64,000 nucleotides of DNA from Endomychus coccineus (taxonomy: Eukaryota > Arthropoda > Insecta > Coleoptera > Endomychidae): assembly GCA_958510875.1 (NCBI GenBank), contig OY294067.1:150982962-151046961 (forward strand). Direction: 5' to 3'. Shown one piece after another: positions 34,231 to 47,200 of this stretch. The notes below the pieces were generated by a model. It saw only the letters and a program-made list of their open reading frames with translations. It had not been told where the DNA came from and made no database searches. Position 1 is the first letter of the stretch; every line of letters begins with the position of its first letter. The translations under genes and the position numbers were made by a program.

Positions 34231-34559
34231 TATGTATACAATTCGGATAGAATTTCTATGTATAAGTACCTAAACATCTTTCAATAGCGGTTTCTAAATC
34301 ATTTGCAATTTTCTGTTCCTGTCCGAAAGTTATTTTGCATATGTGAGGAAAGTCACGTAATCAATTGATAAGTTAATCAGTAATATGATTGGGTTCAAGA
34401 GAATTGAACTAATTGACTTAACTACGAATGGTAGGGATACAATTTAATTCAATAAGCATTCCGAGAAATTCACCAATATTTTATCCCTCAAAGGTCCTTT
34501 TCTACAACTAGATAGAGAACGAAGGGAAAAAGTGTACTGTTTTTATTGGATAAAAACGA

Positions 34560-34900
34560 ATAAGATAGAATATGTTTAATGATCTTTCTTCCAACAAATA
34601 AAAAAGAATAAATTGATAATTCTGAACAAGGCTGAATCAGAATTACAATATAATCTAAACTGAAAACACAATTATATTTAATAAACTTTTATTGTGTCCT
34701 TAACTGTCTTATATGAATGTGGTCAGTCACGTATACACTCCTCTAGGCTCGGTTGTTTCCACGCTCGCTCGGCGCTGGTATAAGAGAAGGAGGAGCCTAT
34801 TGGTGATTTCGACCAATCAGACCTGTTACGGATCCACGTAACGGTTCTCGCGTAACGTTTTCCATCAATTAGGTCATCCGTAAAAAGATATTCTATGTTT
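34560..34900 (-). repeat. Inverted third copy of the CCAAT-box repeat
   Basis: Reverse complement of 30486-30974, retaining CTCTTATACCAGCGCCGAGC and the opposed CCAAT boxes. It contains about 100 extra bases near 34630-34700 that are absent from the other copies. Confidence 0.6.
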
Positions 34901-35046
34901 AAAACTAAAAAGGAAAAAATCAAAAGTTACCTCAGTGTGGTTTTATAATATTTAATTTGATTTTATGTTTATAAACATTTAAAAAAATTGTAAATATATA
35001 AATAAATGCAATCATTTCTAGCTTATAAATAAAAAATTGCGTAATA

Positions 35047-35260
35047 TCAGATATGCTCAAATTCTTTCGGAAAAAGTACTTTGGAACTAGTTTTAAAAGG
35101 TGTTTCTTCATAAAAGTCGAAGTTTGTTGCATCCGCTTCATTAGCAGTTGTTGGTTTAAAAGGCGGTGTCACTTTCTTCTGTAAAATCGCATTCCAATTC
35201 AAGTCTTTGAAAAACTCATGACCTTTTATGTCCTTCACACCATTTTTCAAAATTCCATAT
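35047..35260 (-). CDS. PKA-like kinase exon 3 (C-terminal tail)
   Basis: The acceptor TTCATTTGCAG precedes ATATGG at 35260. The exon encodes [25 protein letters not shown] and the AGC C-tail NFDFYEE, ending FEHI and TGA (35047-35049). An AATAAA-type signal on this strand is at 34688-34693, some 350 bases downstream, inside a repeat; whether it is used is unknown. Confidence 0.88.
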
Positions 35261-38200
35261 CTGCAAATGAAGAATAGTAAACATAGATCTTAGATAATAT
35301 AATATATAGATTTAACCTTTCAATAAAAATATGTTACCAATAAAACAAACATTGACATTTCAGAATGAGTTATTAACTAGTATACATTATACCACTGTGT
35401 GGTGAAACAATTTTGTTTATATATTATTGTTATTAAAATTATGAATATGTGTTTTATTAGCATCGTTCAATAAATTTTAAATATAGATTACCAATTGACG
35501 ATGAGAAACTTAATCTGAAAATATTTTGGACATTATTTGCAGAATAAAAACGTTTGTTTAGATTTTTCATTAGTGTCTTGGATTTTCTCAGCCAACTCCC
35601 ATTTACTGTTGATCAATTCTTCAACATACCCTTCTGTGACAGTTGCGGACCTCCAACCGCCGAGACGTTTTATTATGGTCAACTGACCTCGATATTTTCA
35701 AAAAGGGTTGCTGAAAATCTTCACAGATAATGGCCAGTATACTGCTTTGGGTTTACTAATTCCAAATAATTTGATATTTTGAATGGAACCTTAGACATTT
35801 TCCATTGTAGGAAAACAAACAAATGATAATTATCCGTGAGAGACTACAGACAACCTTATAACAAGAGGTCAGAGTATGTCGCAATTCGACATTGGCGGTG
35901 ATAGGTAGTTTTGAATTGTGAGTGTGTACATAATTCAAAATTGTTCAGGTAATATTGAATCAAAAAATAAATTTACAAACGAGATACTTACCTAGAATTG
36001 GAGACAAATATATGTTGTAGTGTGTGTTCAGTTAATGTTATTACATCTAAAAATAAACTTATAATTATTAACCTACCAACCTGGAATTGTCCCTCGGTAT
36101 ATTATGTACTCTTATGTGCAGTTAATGTTATTTGATACAAAAATAAACTTACAAATAACCTACCAACCTGGATTCGCCGTTTGTAGGTAATATCACATAC
36201 AAAATTGTAACCTAAAATGAAGGATAATAAAAAATAATTGTTTGGCAGCTGTATGTTTCGAACCTACGCTACCAATAAGATTGCGTAGGCGTCTTACCGG
36301 CACGGCTACAACCGTTGATTCTGAAACAGTACGGAATTCGATAACTGTTAACACTGCTAAAGCGTGCGTCGCTATTATGTGGCTACATTGACTGCCAGAC
36401 AATATCCGTGACAGACCTCCCCATAACATAGAAAGATATCCCGGTCATTAAAAATTATTGGATATAATTTGCCGTCTTTCCACCTCTATAGCTATTTTTA
36501 ATCGTTTGCAATATGAATTTAAGTCTTGAGACTCAGGAATGACATCGCTGCGGCGAAGCTGAATCATTCACCTGTTCCTACGAGCTATTGAACTTATATA
36601 GTACTCATGCAGATGACAGTTCCATCATAGTTTCGTCAATATATATCATAATTTGATCAACATTTATATTTTTAACATTGAGCAAAGCAGTGTTGGATAC
36701 AATTTTGTATGGAACTCGTGTGTTATGATATATAAGTCACTTTGAAGTGACTTATTTACAATAGAACACACTAGTGTTCTGATTTCTAATCGGGAAATGA
36801 TTTTATGGTGGTACGCACAATTTGTTCTTGTTTTATGTGGTACATAGTTTAAAAAGCTCGAGAGCCCCTGATGTAGAAAATAACTTCATTATTATCGCAT
36901 CAAATAACTGTAGCCAAGCAAAACATCGACATTTAGAAATTTCGACACCTAGGTTGTCATCTTCAGTAGAACAGTAGAATATGAGGCAAGGAGACTTCTT
37001 GATAGGAGGCCTTGACTAATAGCGCTGACATATATACTTCTCCATTTTACGCATGACTGAGTTTATATCAGTGGTTTCTACCGCTGCTCAGTATCCTACC
37101 AGCTTGCTATGTATAAATAATCAGATAAATATCTTTGGTCCCTGGTGGAACCATGATGGTTTCGGCAGAATCAGATCTGTCATCTTCAGGTCTTAATTGA
37201 CAATAAGTTGCGACTGTTTCTTTTAAGTTGAGCTCAAGTTACATTAATGGTTATTTTTGATAGAATCGATGCTTTTATGTATTAGTTATCTCAAAAACTC
37301 AAGAAAGAAAACGAAATGTAAATACTATCAACCCTTTTCGATCCTATTACGGACCAAGCCAGAGCCACGACTAAAAATGAAATATAATGAAAAGGTATTC
37401 TTCCTAATGTTTTACGGTGTAGTTGGGAAGGATCTGTCAAGCTTTATTGCTACGGCAAACGTTGAAACAATATGTGCCTAATGGGACCAAAGTTTCACTA
37501 CATTTTTGTTTGGATGATGGCTTACTTCTAGAAACACACTTGATTGATAAATAATTTTTTTCCGGCTTAACTATTCAATAAAATAAAATAAAGATTACCG
37601 TTTCGTTCTATCAACTTGAAGAATGTTGAAAATGATGTCTTTTAAAGGTTTTGAAAAATGATTTGGCGGCATATATTTACCCGCCACAATCTTTTCATAT
37701 ATCTTCATAGGATCTCTAGCATAAAAGGGAGGATATCCTGCAGCCATTTCAAATAATAATACTCCGAACGCCCACCAATCCGCGGATTTATTATAACCTT
37801 GACTGAGTATTGTTTCGGGGGCCAAATATTCTGGTGTTCCTGAAAAGTTATAATCTAGAATGTAATAATAATAATAACCATTGGCAGATGAATTTTGAAT
37901 AGAATGTTAGGAGTGAATCGAGAACCGGTTTGATAGGTTATAGAGCAGATTGAAGAACATTTGTAAAATTTGGATTTTTCTTTGATTTAATCAATTATCC
38001 GATTTAGAGGAATTTCACAGTCGAAATTCAAATTCAATATATTATGAATTATTCACATATGAAAAATGAAAATATGTAACCCAAAGGATCTCCAAATTAA
38101 AAAAACAGTTAAGCCTTAAATTTCTTGAAATATTTTGTAGAATGTTCCTTTTGCACAAAAAAACATGGATTTCGATATTATAATATTTATAGAAACATGA

Positions 38201-41200
38201 CTACGCGACTGTATTGACACCAAAAAAATATTCCACTTGAATTATGTTTACAGATCGTTGTGACATAGCATAGCAATTCTCCAATTAGCAGCTCACCGAA
38301 AAATAAATCAGCAATTCATTTTCGACTTTTGGATTCTGGGAGTTATTCTATATAATATAAATAGAATAAAATTATACACATAAATTTTATATTACAAACA
38401 GTTTGTCAAACAGTATAATATTATTCAAAGTAAGATCATATATAAATATTATATTTAAAATATAGTATTATTATATTTATTTACGTAAGTATACCTGAAT
38501 ATTAGAAAGAAATTCAAATTACACTCTTTGAACAATTTTATATCATATTTATTTTTTTAATATATACACAAAAAATGAATAAAAATCATTGCAAATGAAT
38601 AAAAATCATTTAAACGAGATAGCAAGTTTATTTAGACTTCTACGGAGTTGTTAATTCATGGAAGATCTTCTATTGTTCTTCCATATACACTCCAAACTAC
38701 GTGTGAATATTGTAGTAGTCGATATTATTTTTTATTGGGATGGCCCACCAATGTGTCATCGAAATAATCTAAAATACCCTGGGCATCTGGAGATAAAATT
38801 GAATGTCGCAGAGTACCTAAAAACCTAAACGATGGAATTTGGTGGAACAAATGCTATGGCCACCAGTATTTCAATTTTCAATGCAAAATCAGCATTATTT
38901 TCATAGAGTACTTTGAACTTTTATTTTGGGGTGTAGGTGCCGTCTGCATATCCATGTACTTGTGGAAAAAATTAAGATTCTACTTTCTACTGAACTTTAA
39001 CACCCCTATTAAAAATTTTAATGAATTCTTTTACAAATTCAATATCTTGGAGGCAATTTGGTTAAACTCGACATTTGTTTTTGGTTGATTATTCTTGTCA
39101 CTGAATTCACATTCGATAGTTTAGGAACACGTGCTTGAAGGCACCAAGTTACTGACATTGAAATAACAGACTGTGGTGAGTCATTATAGTTGCTTCAGTT
39201 ATAAGTTACTCCCATACATTTTAGACGTTTCTACAGTAGATGTATCAGTGTATCACCAACGTGGTTGTGTTCACTGTTCATTTCGACACCATCGCTATTC
39301 ACACAGCTGTTACCCTCGCCTCGCCTTTCATTTTGTTTTCTGGCAGCTCTCACATTTCCAGCAGATCTTCTGAAAGAATTTCTCCTTCCTTGGAAAAGAA
39401 GTGTACTCTGCTTGTCTTTTTCCAGAATAACAAACATAACAGACATGGATTCAGTTAAAATAAAATTATATATTTTCCGGTATTATATATACGTAATGCT
39501 GATGACTCCCTGTTGCAATCGATAATCTTATTTATCGGTAACTTTCTTTAAACGTAGGTCCTAATTCTATGATCTGCATCTAGCTAATTTATTTTTCGGT
39601 GATTCTAGCATGATTGTTATCAGGCCCAAAAAAATTTTCGCGGATATATCCGTTTTGAGCATTTATGAAATGATCTATACTATTTTTGACATGATGTCAA
39701 ATTTCAATGAAACATACAGTATAATTTAACATCTTTCATTAGTGGTTTCAAAATCATTTCCAATATATTTCCTGTTCCTACAATCATTTACATTTAACCC
39801 GCAGGAGTGTCTGAAAGCTATTTTGCTAAAGTTACGTGATCAATTGATCACAGCCTTTTCAATTTATCTTCAGTACAATCCTTCAGGTTTCTTTAGCGAA
39901 TATATATCTATCTGCTCCTAATGTTACGGATTGGTAGATCAGTCCAAGCTTATCTTATTAACTACCAACTGAAACTGAAACAAAAAAATTTTTTTCTAGA
40001 AAAATATATATGCACATCTTTTTAACTTGATAAACTACAATTTCCTCTTCCTTATAAATTCCATTGGTGTAACATGCAGAATTCTATAATATCAGTTAAT
40101 CTATCCCGATTGCCATCGCGGCTGTTGTGTGTGTACTCATATGGTCATATTTTCAACCGTCTCGGTCAGCCAACACATTATTACACAGTTCATCCATCAC
40201 TAGCCTCTCCACGTTCACTTTGTTACATTGTTGTTATTCATTACTTAGTAGTTATTTTATGTGCAAGTGTAACTCTTTCATTTATCAAGAACACAACAAG
40301 TGGTGATTCCCTAAGTATATTTCACCTATACTATGAAATTCAGCTGCTAATGTGACCTACTTCAAATATACTGACTGTGGCAACTAAATTGTTGATACTA
40401 AAGATTAAAAAATTAAACATCATTATAGCAACATAAATGAGAAAATATGACTGAATGGAATTTTGATAAGTATTAAATGAAAGTAATTCTAGAACACAAG
40501 TTATCTGTACTTTTTAAATTCACAAGTTTCAAATAAATTCACTTCTCTACCATACAAATTACCTAACTTCAAAGCTCTGGAGTCTGGAAATTGGTGTTGA
40601 CCGTATGCAGTGGTGTGTAATGGTAATGGAATACATGGTAGAGCAGTATATTATACAGGGTGACCTAGAGTCCCGAATAAATCCAATAGCTCCGTTGCTA
40701 TTTGAAATATTGCCAAGCGGTTTTTTTCATGGAATAAATACATAAGCAGAGCATAATTGGAAAATATTTGCATTCATATACAGAATGGTCTTTATTATGT
40801 AATACACCAAACTTATGTTTTTTCAATGGAACACCCTATACTGTGATCATTATTTCGGAGGCCCTCATTAATCTGAGAAGAATGATATAGCACACCATGC
40901 ATGAGTGTTTTGTTGACGGTTTCCGGATTATCAGACATTTTAGAGTTAAAAGGGATCTACTTCAAAAAATCACTCTGTATTTACTGATCGAGATAAAATC
41001 GCGATTCTTACGGGAGCAGTTTTTCAATATAGTTAAAAATAGTATCCATTATCAGAAATTTCTCGAAAATGTGCAAAGTATACATAGTGAACCAAAACAG
41101 AGAGACACGCATAACTTTTTTCTTATTATCAATAGAAGAACCTGTATATTATTTCATTAGTCGAAAGGTCTCCGAATAAGCTTTCCAACGATGTAAGGTA

Positions 41201-44200
41201 AGTATGGTCGAAAGTGAACACTTAGGCTTTTATTAAATAAGACAAACAAGGAACTGAACTTCCCACTGTAAACAATTCACTAAGTGATAAGGCCAGGTAG
41301 CTCAGTGGTAGAAGCATCGATCTTCTAATCACTGTGGCTGCCGGTCGCGGGTTCGAATCCAGTGACTGCGGAATTTTTCCGATGGCCCGAGATAGTGGTG
41401 CGGCAAGATACAATGGGCTGTCAAGCCCAAGTGTCATCGTGATTGCCCTGGTTTCAGGATCGAGCCTACCACACGAGGTGGAGTGTTTAGTGGGTATATC
41501 TGAGGTGATTAATTTCGGGACTCAGGGACTCCCACACTACCTCATGGGATGTTACAGGACCATAAGGTGCCCATAAAGGGTTTCAACCACCTCGCACTAA
41601 AAAAAAAAAAAAAAAAGTGACAAGGCTGATCAGAATTCTTACTATAAATTACCAATAAGTCACTACATGCAACTAATGAACAAACGTACAAAAAGTGTGT
41701 ATTTGAATGAGAACAGATCATGATTTGATAGATTTAACAAGTAATGATAATCTAATGAACAAAACAATACCTTAACAATTAAAATATTGGATCTTAAAGT
41801 AGGTGCTCAAATATTTAGATTCCGTAAAAAAAGAAAATTTAACACGCAATGGCATGTCTGGGTCAATAGAACGAAATGTATTCCTTATTCTGATCTTCAT
41901 GTCTTCATCAGTCGTTGATATAACACGAAAAACTTCCTCTTTTACAAATTCCCAAAGGAAAAATCTATTAGAGTTAAATCGGGAGAAAGGACAGGCCAAG
42001 CGGTTGCTCCTCCTCTCCCTATCCAATGACTTTGATTTAAAAATTGGTGAACAATTCGATGGTATTGTACAAGCGTTCTATCCTACTGGCAGCCACAATT
42101 TTCTCTTTGTATCCGAATTTACGTTTTTCAGAAGAAGTGGGAGATCATTTTTTTGAAATTCCAATTATTCAAACCGATTCAAAACCACATCAAAAAAGTA
42201 AGGACCGACCACACTTGATCCCCACATGATCAACATGACGGATCCAATGGGGGTTTTGACTCACAAAATAATACATGTTGTGTTTGTTAACTGCTCTTGC
42301 TCTTGGTCTTGAATTTTATTTCTTTGGTATGGAGACTAAATATTCGTATCGAACATAAATGTTCGTATCGAACAACCTAATTTAAGATCCAATAATTTAA
42401 TTATTAAGGTATTGTTTTGTTTATTGGATTATTATTACTTGGTAAATCTATCAAATCATGATCTGTTCTCAATCAAATATACACTTTTTGTACGTTTGTA
42501 GTGACTTATTGGTAATTTGTGGTATTTTGATCAGCCTTGTCGCTTAGTGCATTGTTTACAGTGGACAGTTTTTCGTTTGTTTTATTCAATAACAGCCTGA
42601 ATGTTCACTTTAGACCATAATTATCTTTCATCGTGGGAAAGCTTATTGAAAGACCTTCGGACTAATGAAATAATATACAGGATGTTCCAGTGATAATAAG
42701 AAAATTATGCGTGTTTTTCTGTTTTGGTTCACCCTGTATACTTTGCAAATTTTCGAGAAATTTCTGATACTGGATACTATTTTTAACCATATCGAAAAAC
42801 TGCTAGCGTAAGAATCGCGATTTTATCTCGATCAGAAAACACAGAGTAAGTTTTTGAAGTAGACCGCTTTCAACTCTAAAATGTCTGATAATTCGAAAAC
42901 CGTCAACAAGAGACCCATGGTATGCTATATCATTCTTCTCAGATTGATGAGGGCTTTCGAAATAATGATCACAGTATAGGGTGTCCTATTGAAAAAAACT
43001 AAGTTTGGTGCGTTACTTAATAAAGGCCATCCTGTATATGAATGCAAATATTTTACAATTATTCTCTGTTTGTGTATTTATTTCATGAAAAAACCCGCTT
43101 GTCAATATCTCCAATATCAACGGAGCGATTGGACTTTTTCGGGACTCTTGGTCACGCTGTATAGATATCTTGATGATATTTCCACGATTGTAAGTAAAAA
43201 TTTTGATTTCAATGGACTTTTTAACACGCATAATAGCCAATTTGATTCACTTAAATGCACTGTCGAAATAGAAACAGATAAGCAGCTTCTTTCCTTGATA
43301 TTAACATTATAAAAGATATACTAATAGGTATTCTCCGGCAGAGTCGGCTACACAATTTAATTAGTAAATAGCTCCATTCAATTTTATTGTTCATAGATTA
43401 TTAAACGTCCCTTTGAGTCAGCATAATTATAACAACGAAGGAAAATCTTTGACCAATAATTTAATTTGTAAACAAAAAAAGAAATTGGAACGAAACCAAG
43501 TAACCAAATTAGAGCCACTATTTTCAAATAGTTCAATAAAATTCACATGTCATGTTTCATTAATTAATAAATTCCACAATTTGTTCTCTAAATTTACAAT
43601 ACATTATACATTATTATATTATAGATGTAAGAACAAGCTAAATAACCGTTTAGGCAACACCTTTGATAAAGTTTCTGACTTAGACAAATCGTGAGTCGTG
43701 TTTAAAATTCTATGTGGGTCAAACTAGGAGGAATATTTTAACTCGTTATAAGGAACATTTTGCACATCTAAAGAAAAATAATGGTGAAAAATCAGCGTTA
43801 ACCGAACATATTTTAAATACAGGTCACACTATTCCTCAAGAAAGTTTATCAGTTTTAAAAGAGTACCGACAAATATCTAGGTAATTTAGAAGGAATGGCA
43901 TGGTATAAACAAAAATCAATTTATTAAATTCCGATTTATCTCCTACTGAAGATAACCCCATGTTTGCATTATTATCCCAACATTTTGCATATATAAAGAA
44001 AAATAATGGTGAAAAATCAGCGTTAGCCGAACATATTTTAGAAACATGTCACACCATTCCTCAAGAAAGTTTATCAGTTTTAAAACAGTACCGACAAATA
44101 TCTAGGTAATTTAGAAGGAATGGTATGGTATAAACAAAAATCAATTTATTAAATTCCGATCTATCTCCTCAGGGTAACCCCTTGTTTGCATTATTATCCC

Positions 44201-47200
44201 AACATTTTGCACATATAAAGAAAAATAATGGTGAAAAATCAGTTAAAGCCGAACATATTTTAAATACAGGTCACACCATTTCTCAAGAAAGCTTATCAGT
44301 TTTGAAACAGTACCGACAAATATCTAGGTAATCTAGAAGTAATGGCATGGTATAAACAAAAATCAATTTATTGAATTCCGATCTATCTCCTGCTAAGGGT
44401 AACCCCTTGTTTGCATTATTATCCCCAAATAGTATTTAAACAGGCACGTTTTGATTTATAATTTAGGTCACTCTGATGATGGCTACAGTACTTTTACTTT
44501 AAAGTTTTTTTAGATATAAGGAAGATTATTTCTCATTTATACGTGTGGTTAGTTTAATGCTGTTCTATCCAGTTCAATAATATCATTTGTTCTGAACGGT
44601 TTTAATTTGTTTTTCCAATCTATGTTACTTTTATGTTTAAACTGTGATGATTATTCATTAATCTATGGATCTGTCTGTCATGTAAATTGTACGTGATTCT
44701 ATCAGCAGTCACAAACGTCAAAATATATCGAATCCGTTTACCCCTTTTGTGATTCAGTTTCGAAAAATCTGTTCTTAGCGGGTGCCTATACAAGGAACAT
44801 ATCTGCCAAGTTTCAAGTCGGTCCGTTTCATAGTTTTGGAGATTTCATGACGAGTGCCAGTCAGTCACTTTTATACATAGATTTCTAATCTATGTTTCAG
44901 AAAACAAGTATTTATAGAATACAATTTGCAAATAGTAAATGAAATTCGCGACCTAGATATTATATTTGACAGTAAATTAACTTTTCTTCCACATATTCAT
45001 ATCAGAAATAATACTGTAGCTATACTAGGATTCAATACTAGATATTGAAAAGATGATTTTTGCCTTGGATGCTGGGCCCTTTGCACTAGCCATCTGTATA
45101 GATTCTTCACCTGTTAGCTGTTGTACTCTTCTAGGACCTAGGCTGTCCGAATATTGCTCGTCGTATACGATTTATTGATTCGTATAATCTAACAAGATGT
45201 GTTTCGCTGATTCAGTTCCTTTGTCGCGTCGTTTTCAGAAAAGCTCGCCATTGTACAACTCCATTTTGGGCAAGTGTCCTCTCGTTGGGCTGTGACCAGT
45301 GAGGAGACCTGTTGTAGTTCGGATCTGGATCCTAATCATATTGAGTAGTTCTTCAGTTCTGTTTTTCGATGGTTCTTTGATAAATGTTTCCCGTGGTGCA
45401 TTCGAGGATTATATTCCAGCGCTCTCTTTGTTGTTTGACCCAGCCTATATTTCATCCTTACACAGCTATTTTTGTCACTCCGAGTACAGCTCCTAGGCCA
45501 GTCTGGATAGTTCATCTGCTTTTTCGTTGCCCGCGATGTCAGGATGGTACAGTGTCCTGGGACCCGCATTAGAGTTATTTTGTTGTGTTCTTCCAGAGCG
45601 CTGAGTTCTTCACAGCAGTCTATATGTCACTTTTGGGTTCAATAGTGCCTTCAATGATGTTACATACAACAAATGTAAAATATTACACTACTCCTCCGTT
45701 AGACCTACTCTTGAATATTCATCAGCATCAATTTGGAATCCATTTTTCAGTATTGACATAAAATAAACCTTATAGAAAAATTTCTGCGAATTACTGCTTA
45801 TAAGCTTAAGCTTCAAAATGAAAATCACAATTATAATTATATACAGATAATGAACTTAATTAACATCAAATCACTGTAGAACAGACGATCTATTGCGTGT
45901 TCATATTTTCTAAATATGTGTAACCTTATTATAATCAAGAAGCCTTAATGTTCCATACCACCTAATTAGATATACTGCTCTAATGAGCATTTCAATACAT
46001 ATTCATAGAATAGGTAACCTTGAAAAGGGAAACCAATTTTAAAGATAACGGATCAGATCCAGTTTAAATATCCATCATCATCCATGGCCAGAGCCATTAG
46101 GGTAGGTTAGTTAACTGCTGTTCGTTGATTTAGCTAATTCTGAACTTCGATTCTATTTTAGCACAGCCAGTACGGTTATTGAAAGTAGTCGCGAAAGATC
46201 AAAGGAATCGCTCAAAGATTCTCTTCTCCTAGATTACTCTTATTCTTTGACATAGTACTAGACATTACTTTACATGTGCGGTAGAGAAGTGAATTCATTT
46301 GAAACTTTTGCTAGAAAGTGCATACAAATCCTGTTTTAAAAATTATTTTCGCTCAGCTTAAAACTATACTTTCAATTTGGTAGGTTTCAGAATTACTTTT
46401 ATTCATTATACTCAAGAAAAATACAATCACTATATTTGCTTATTTGATATTGCTACAACTATGTTGATCTTATTCTTTAGTATTAAGTATTCAAAGCCAA
46501 ACAAATTACCAAACAGAAGGAATTAAATAAGACCCAAAGATTAGCATGAAGAAAAAATTAAGAATAATCCCCTTCATATAGAAATAAGTAAAACAGCGAA
46601 AAACACTATACTTAACATATTAAGCAAAGAAGAATCTCAGGGATGTATAAAACTCCGGTGGAAGGATAATGTATCTCTGAAGAAGAACCCAATACTCATG
46701 GCACCAAGAGATGACTTGGGTTCGTGTTTAGTGTTTATAAAGAACTTAAAACCCATCTTGAAGGCAAGGAAGAGTGAAAAACCCTGTTAGGATTGGTGCA
46801 AAGTGTTGGTAACAACAGAAGGTATGGGAGCTGGTGTCTTAAGGCCCAAAACCGAATACTCCGAGCCCATGGGTAAATACACCAGTATCTTTCTAGGGGA
46901 AGGCCATGGAATTGAGAGAAGTGCACCGCTCAATCTGAATAAAGGATAGAACAAGAAGGACATAGACTTCATGTCCGATAGTCAAGCAACTATAAAAGCG
47001 CTGAGCTCAAACATTATTAGCTTAACGATGATTTTTAACTGCAAAACTATGCTAAGCACCTTGGGAGTGTGAACCTCCACTGGGTTCCAGGACATACAGA
47101 AATTGAGGGAAATGAACAGTCGGATGCCTTTGCACACAACTTTATAGAATCACAGAGTCACTATAAATGACCTTGAACCTCGTATCTTCATCAAAACTTA

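Larger units (their letters stand above)
40656..43159 (-). mobile_element. Tc1/mariner-type element with ~800-bp inverted repeats
   Basis: The ends CAGGGTGACC and GGTCACGCTG are flanked by TA (40654-40655 and 43160-43161). The inverted repeats run from 40656 to about 41800 (less the 324-bp SINE) and from about 42370 to 43159, diverged but continuous by eye. Between them is a 0.5-kb minus-strand transposase relic. The long arms may have grown by partial duplication of the element. Confidence 0.8.

Noticed and set aside
39231..39446. Possible FLYWCH-type finger (SEHNHVGD)
   Set aside because: Only the HxH motif fits; the Cys and Trp positions are not in one frame, so support is too thin.
43754..44425. 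CRISPR-like or satellite array
   Set aside because: The 225-bp units encode the end of a GIY-YIG nuclease and have no spacers.
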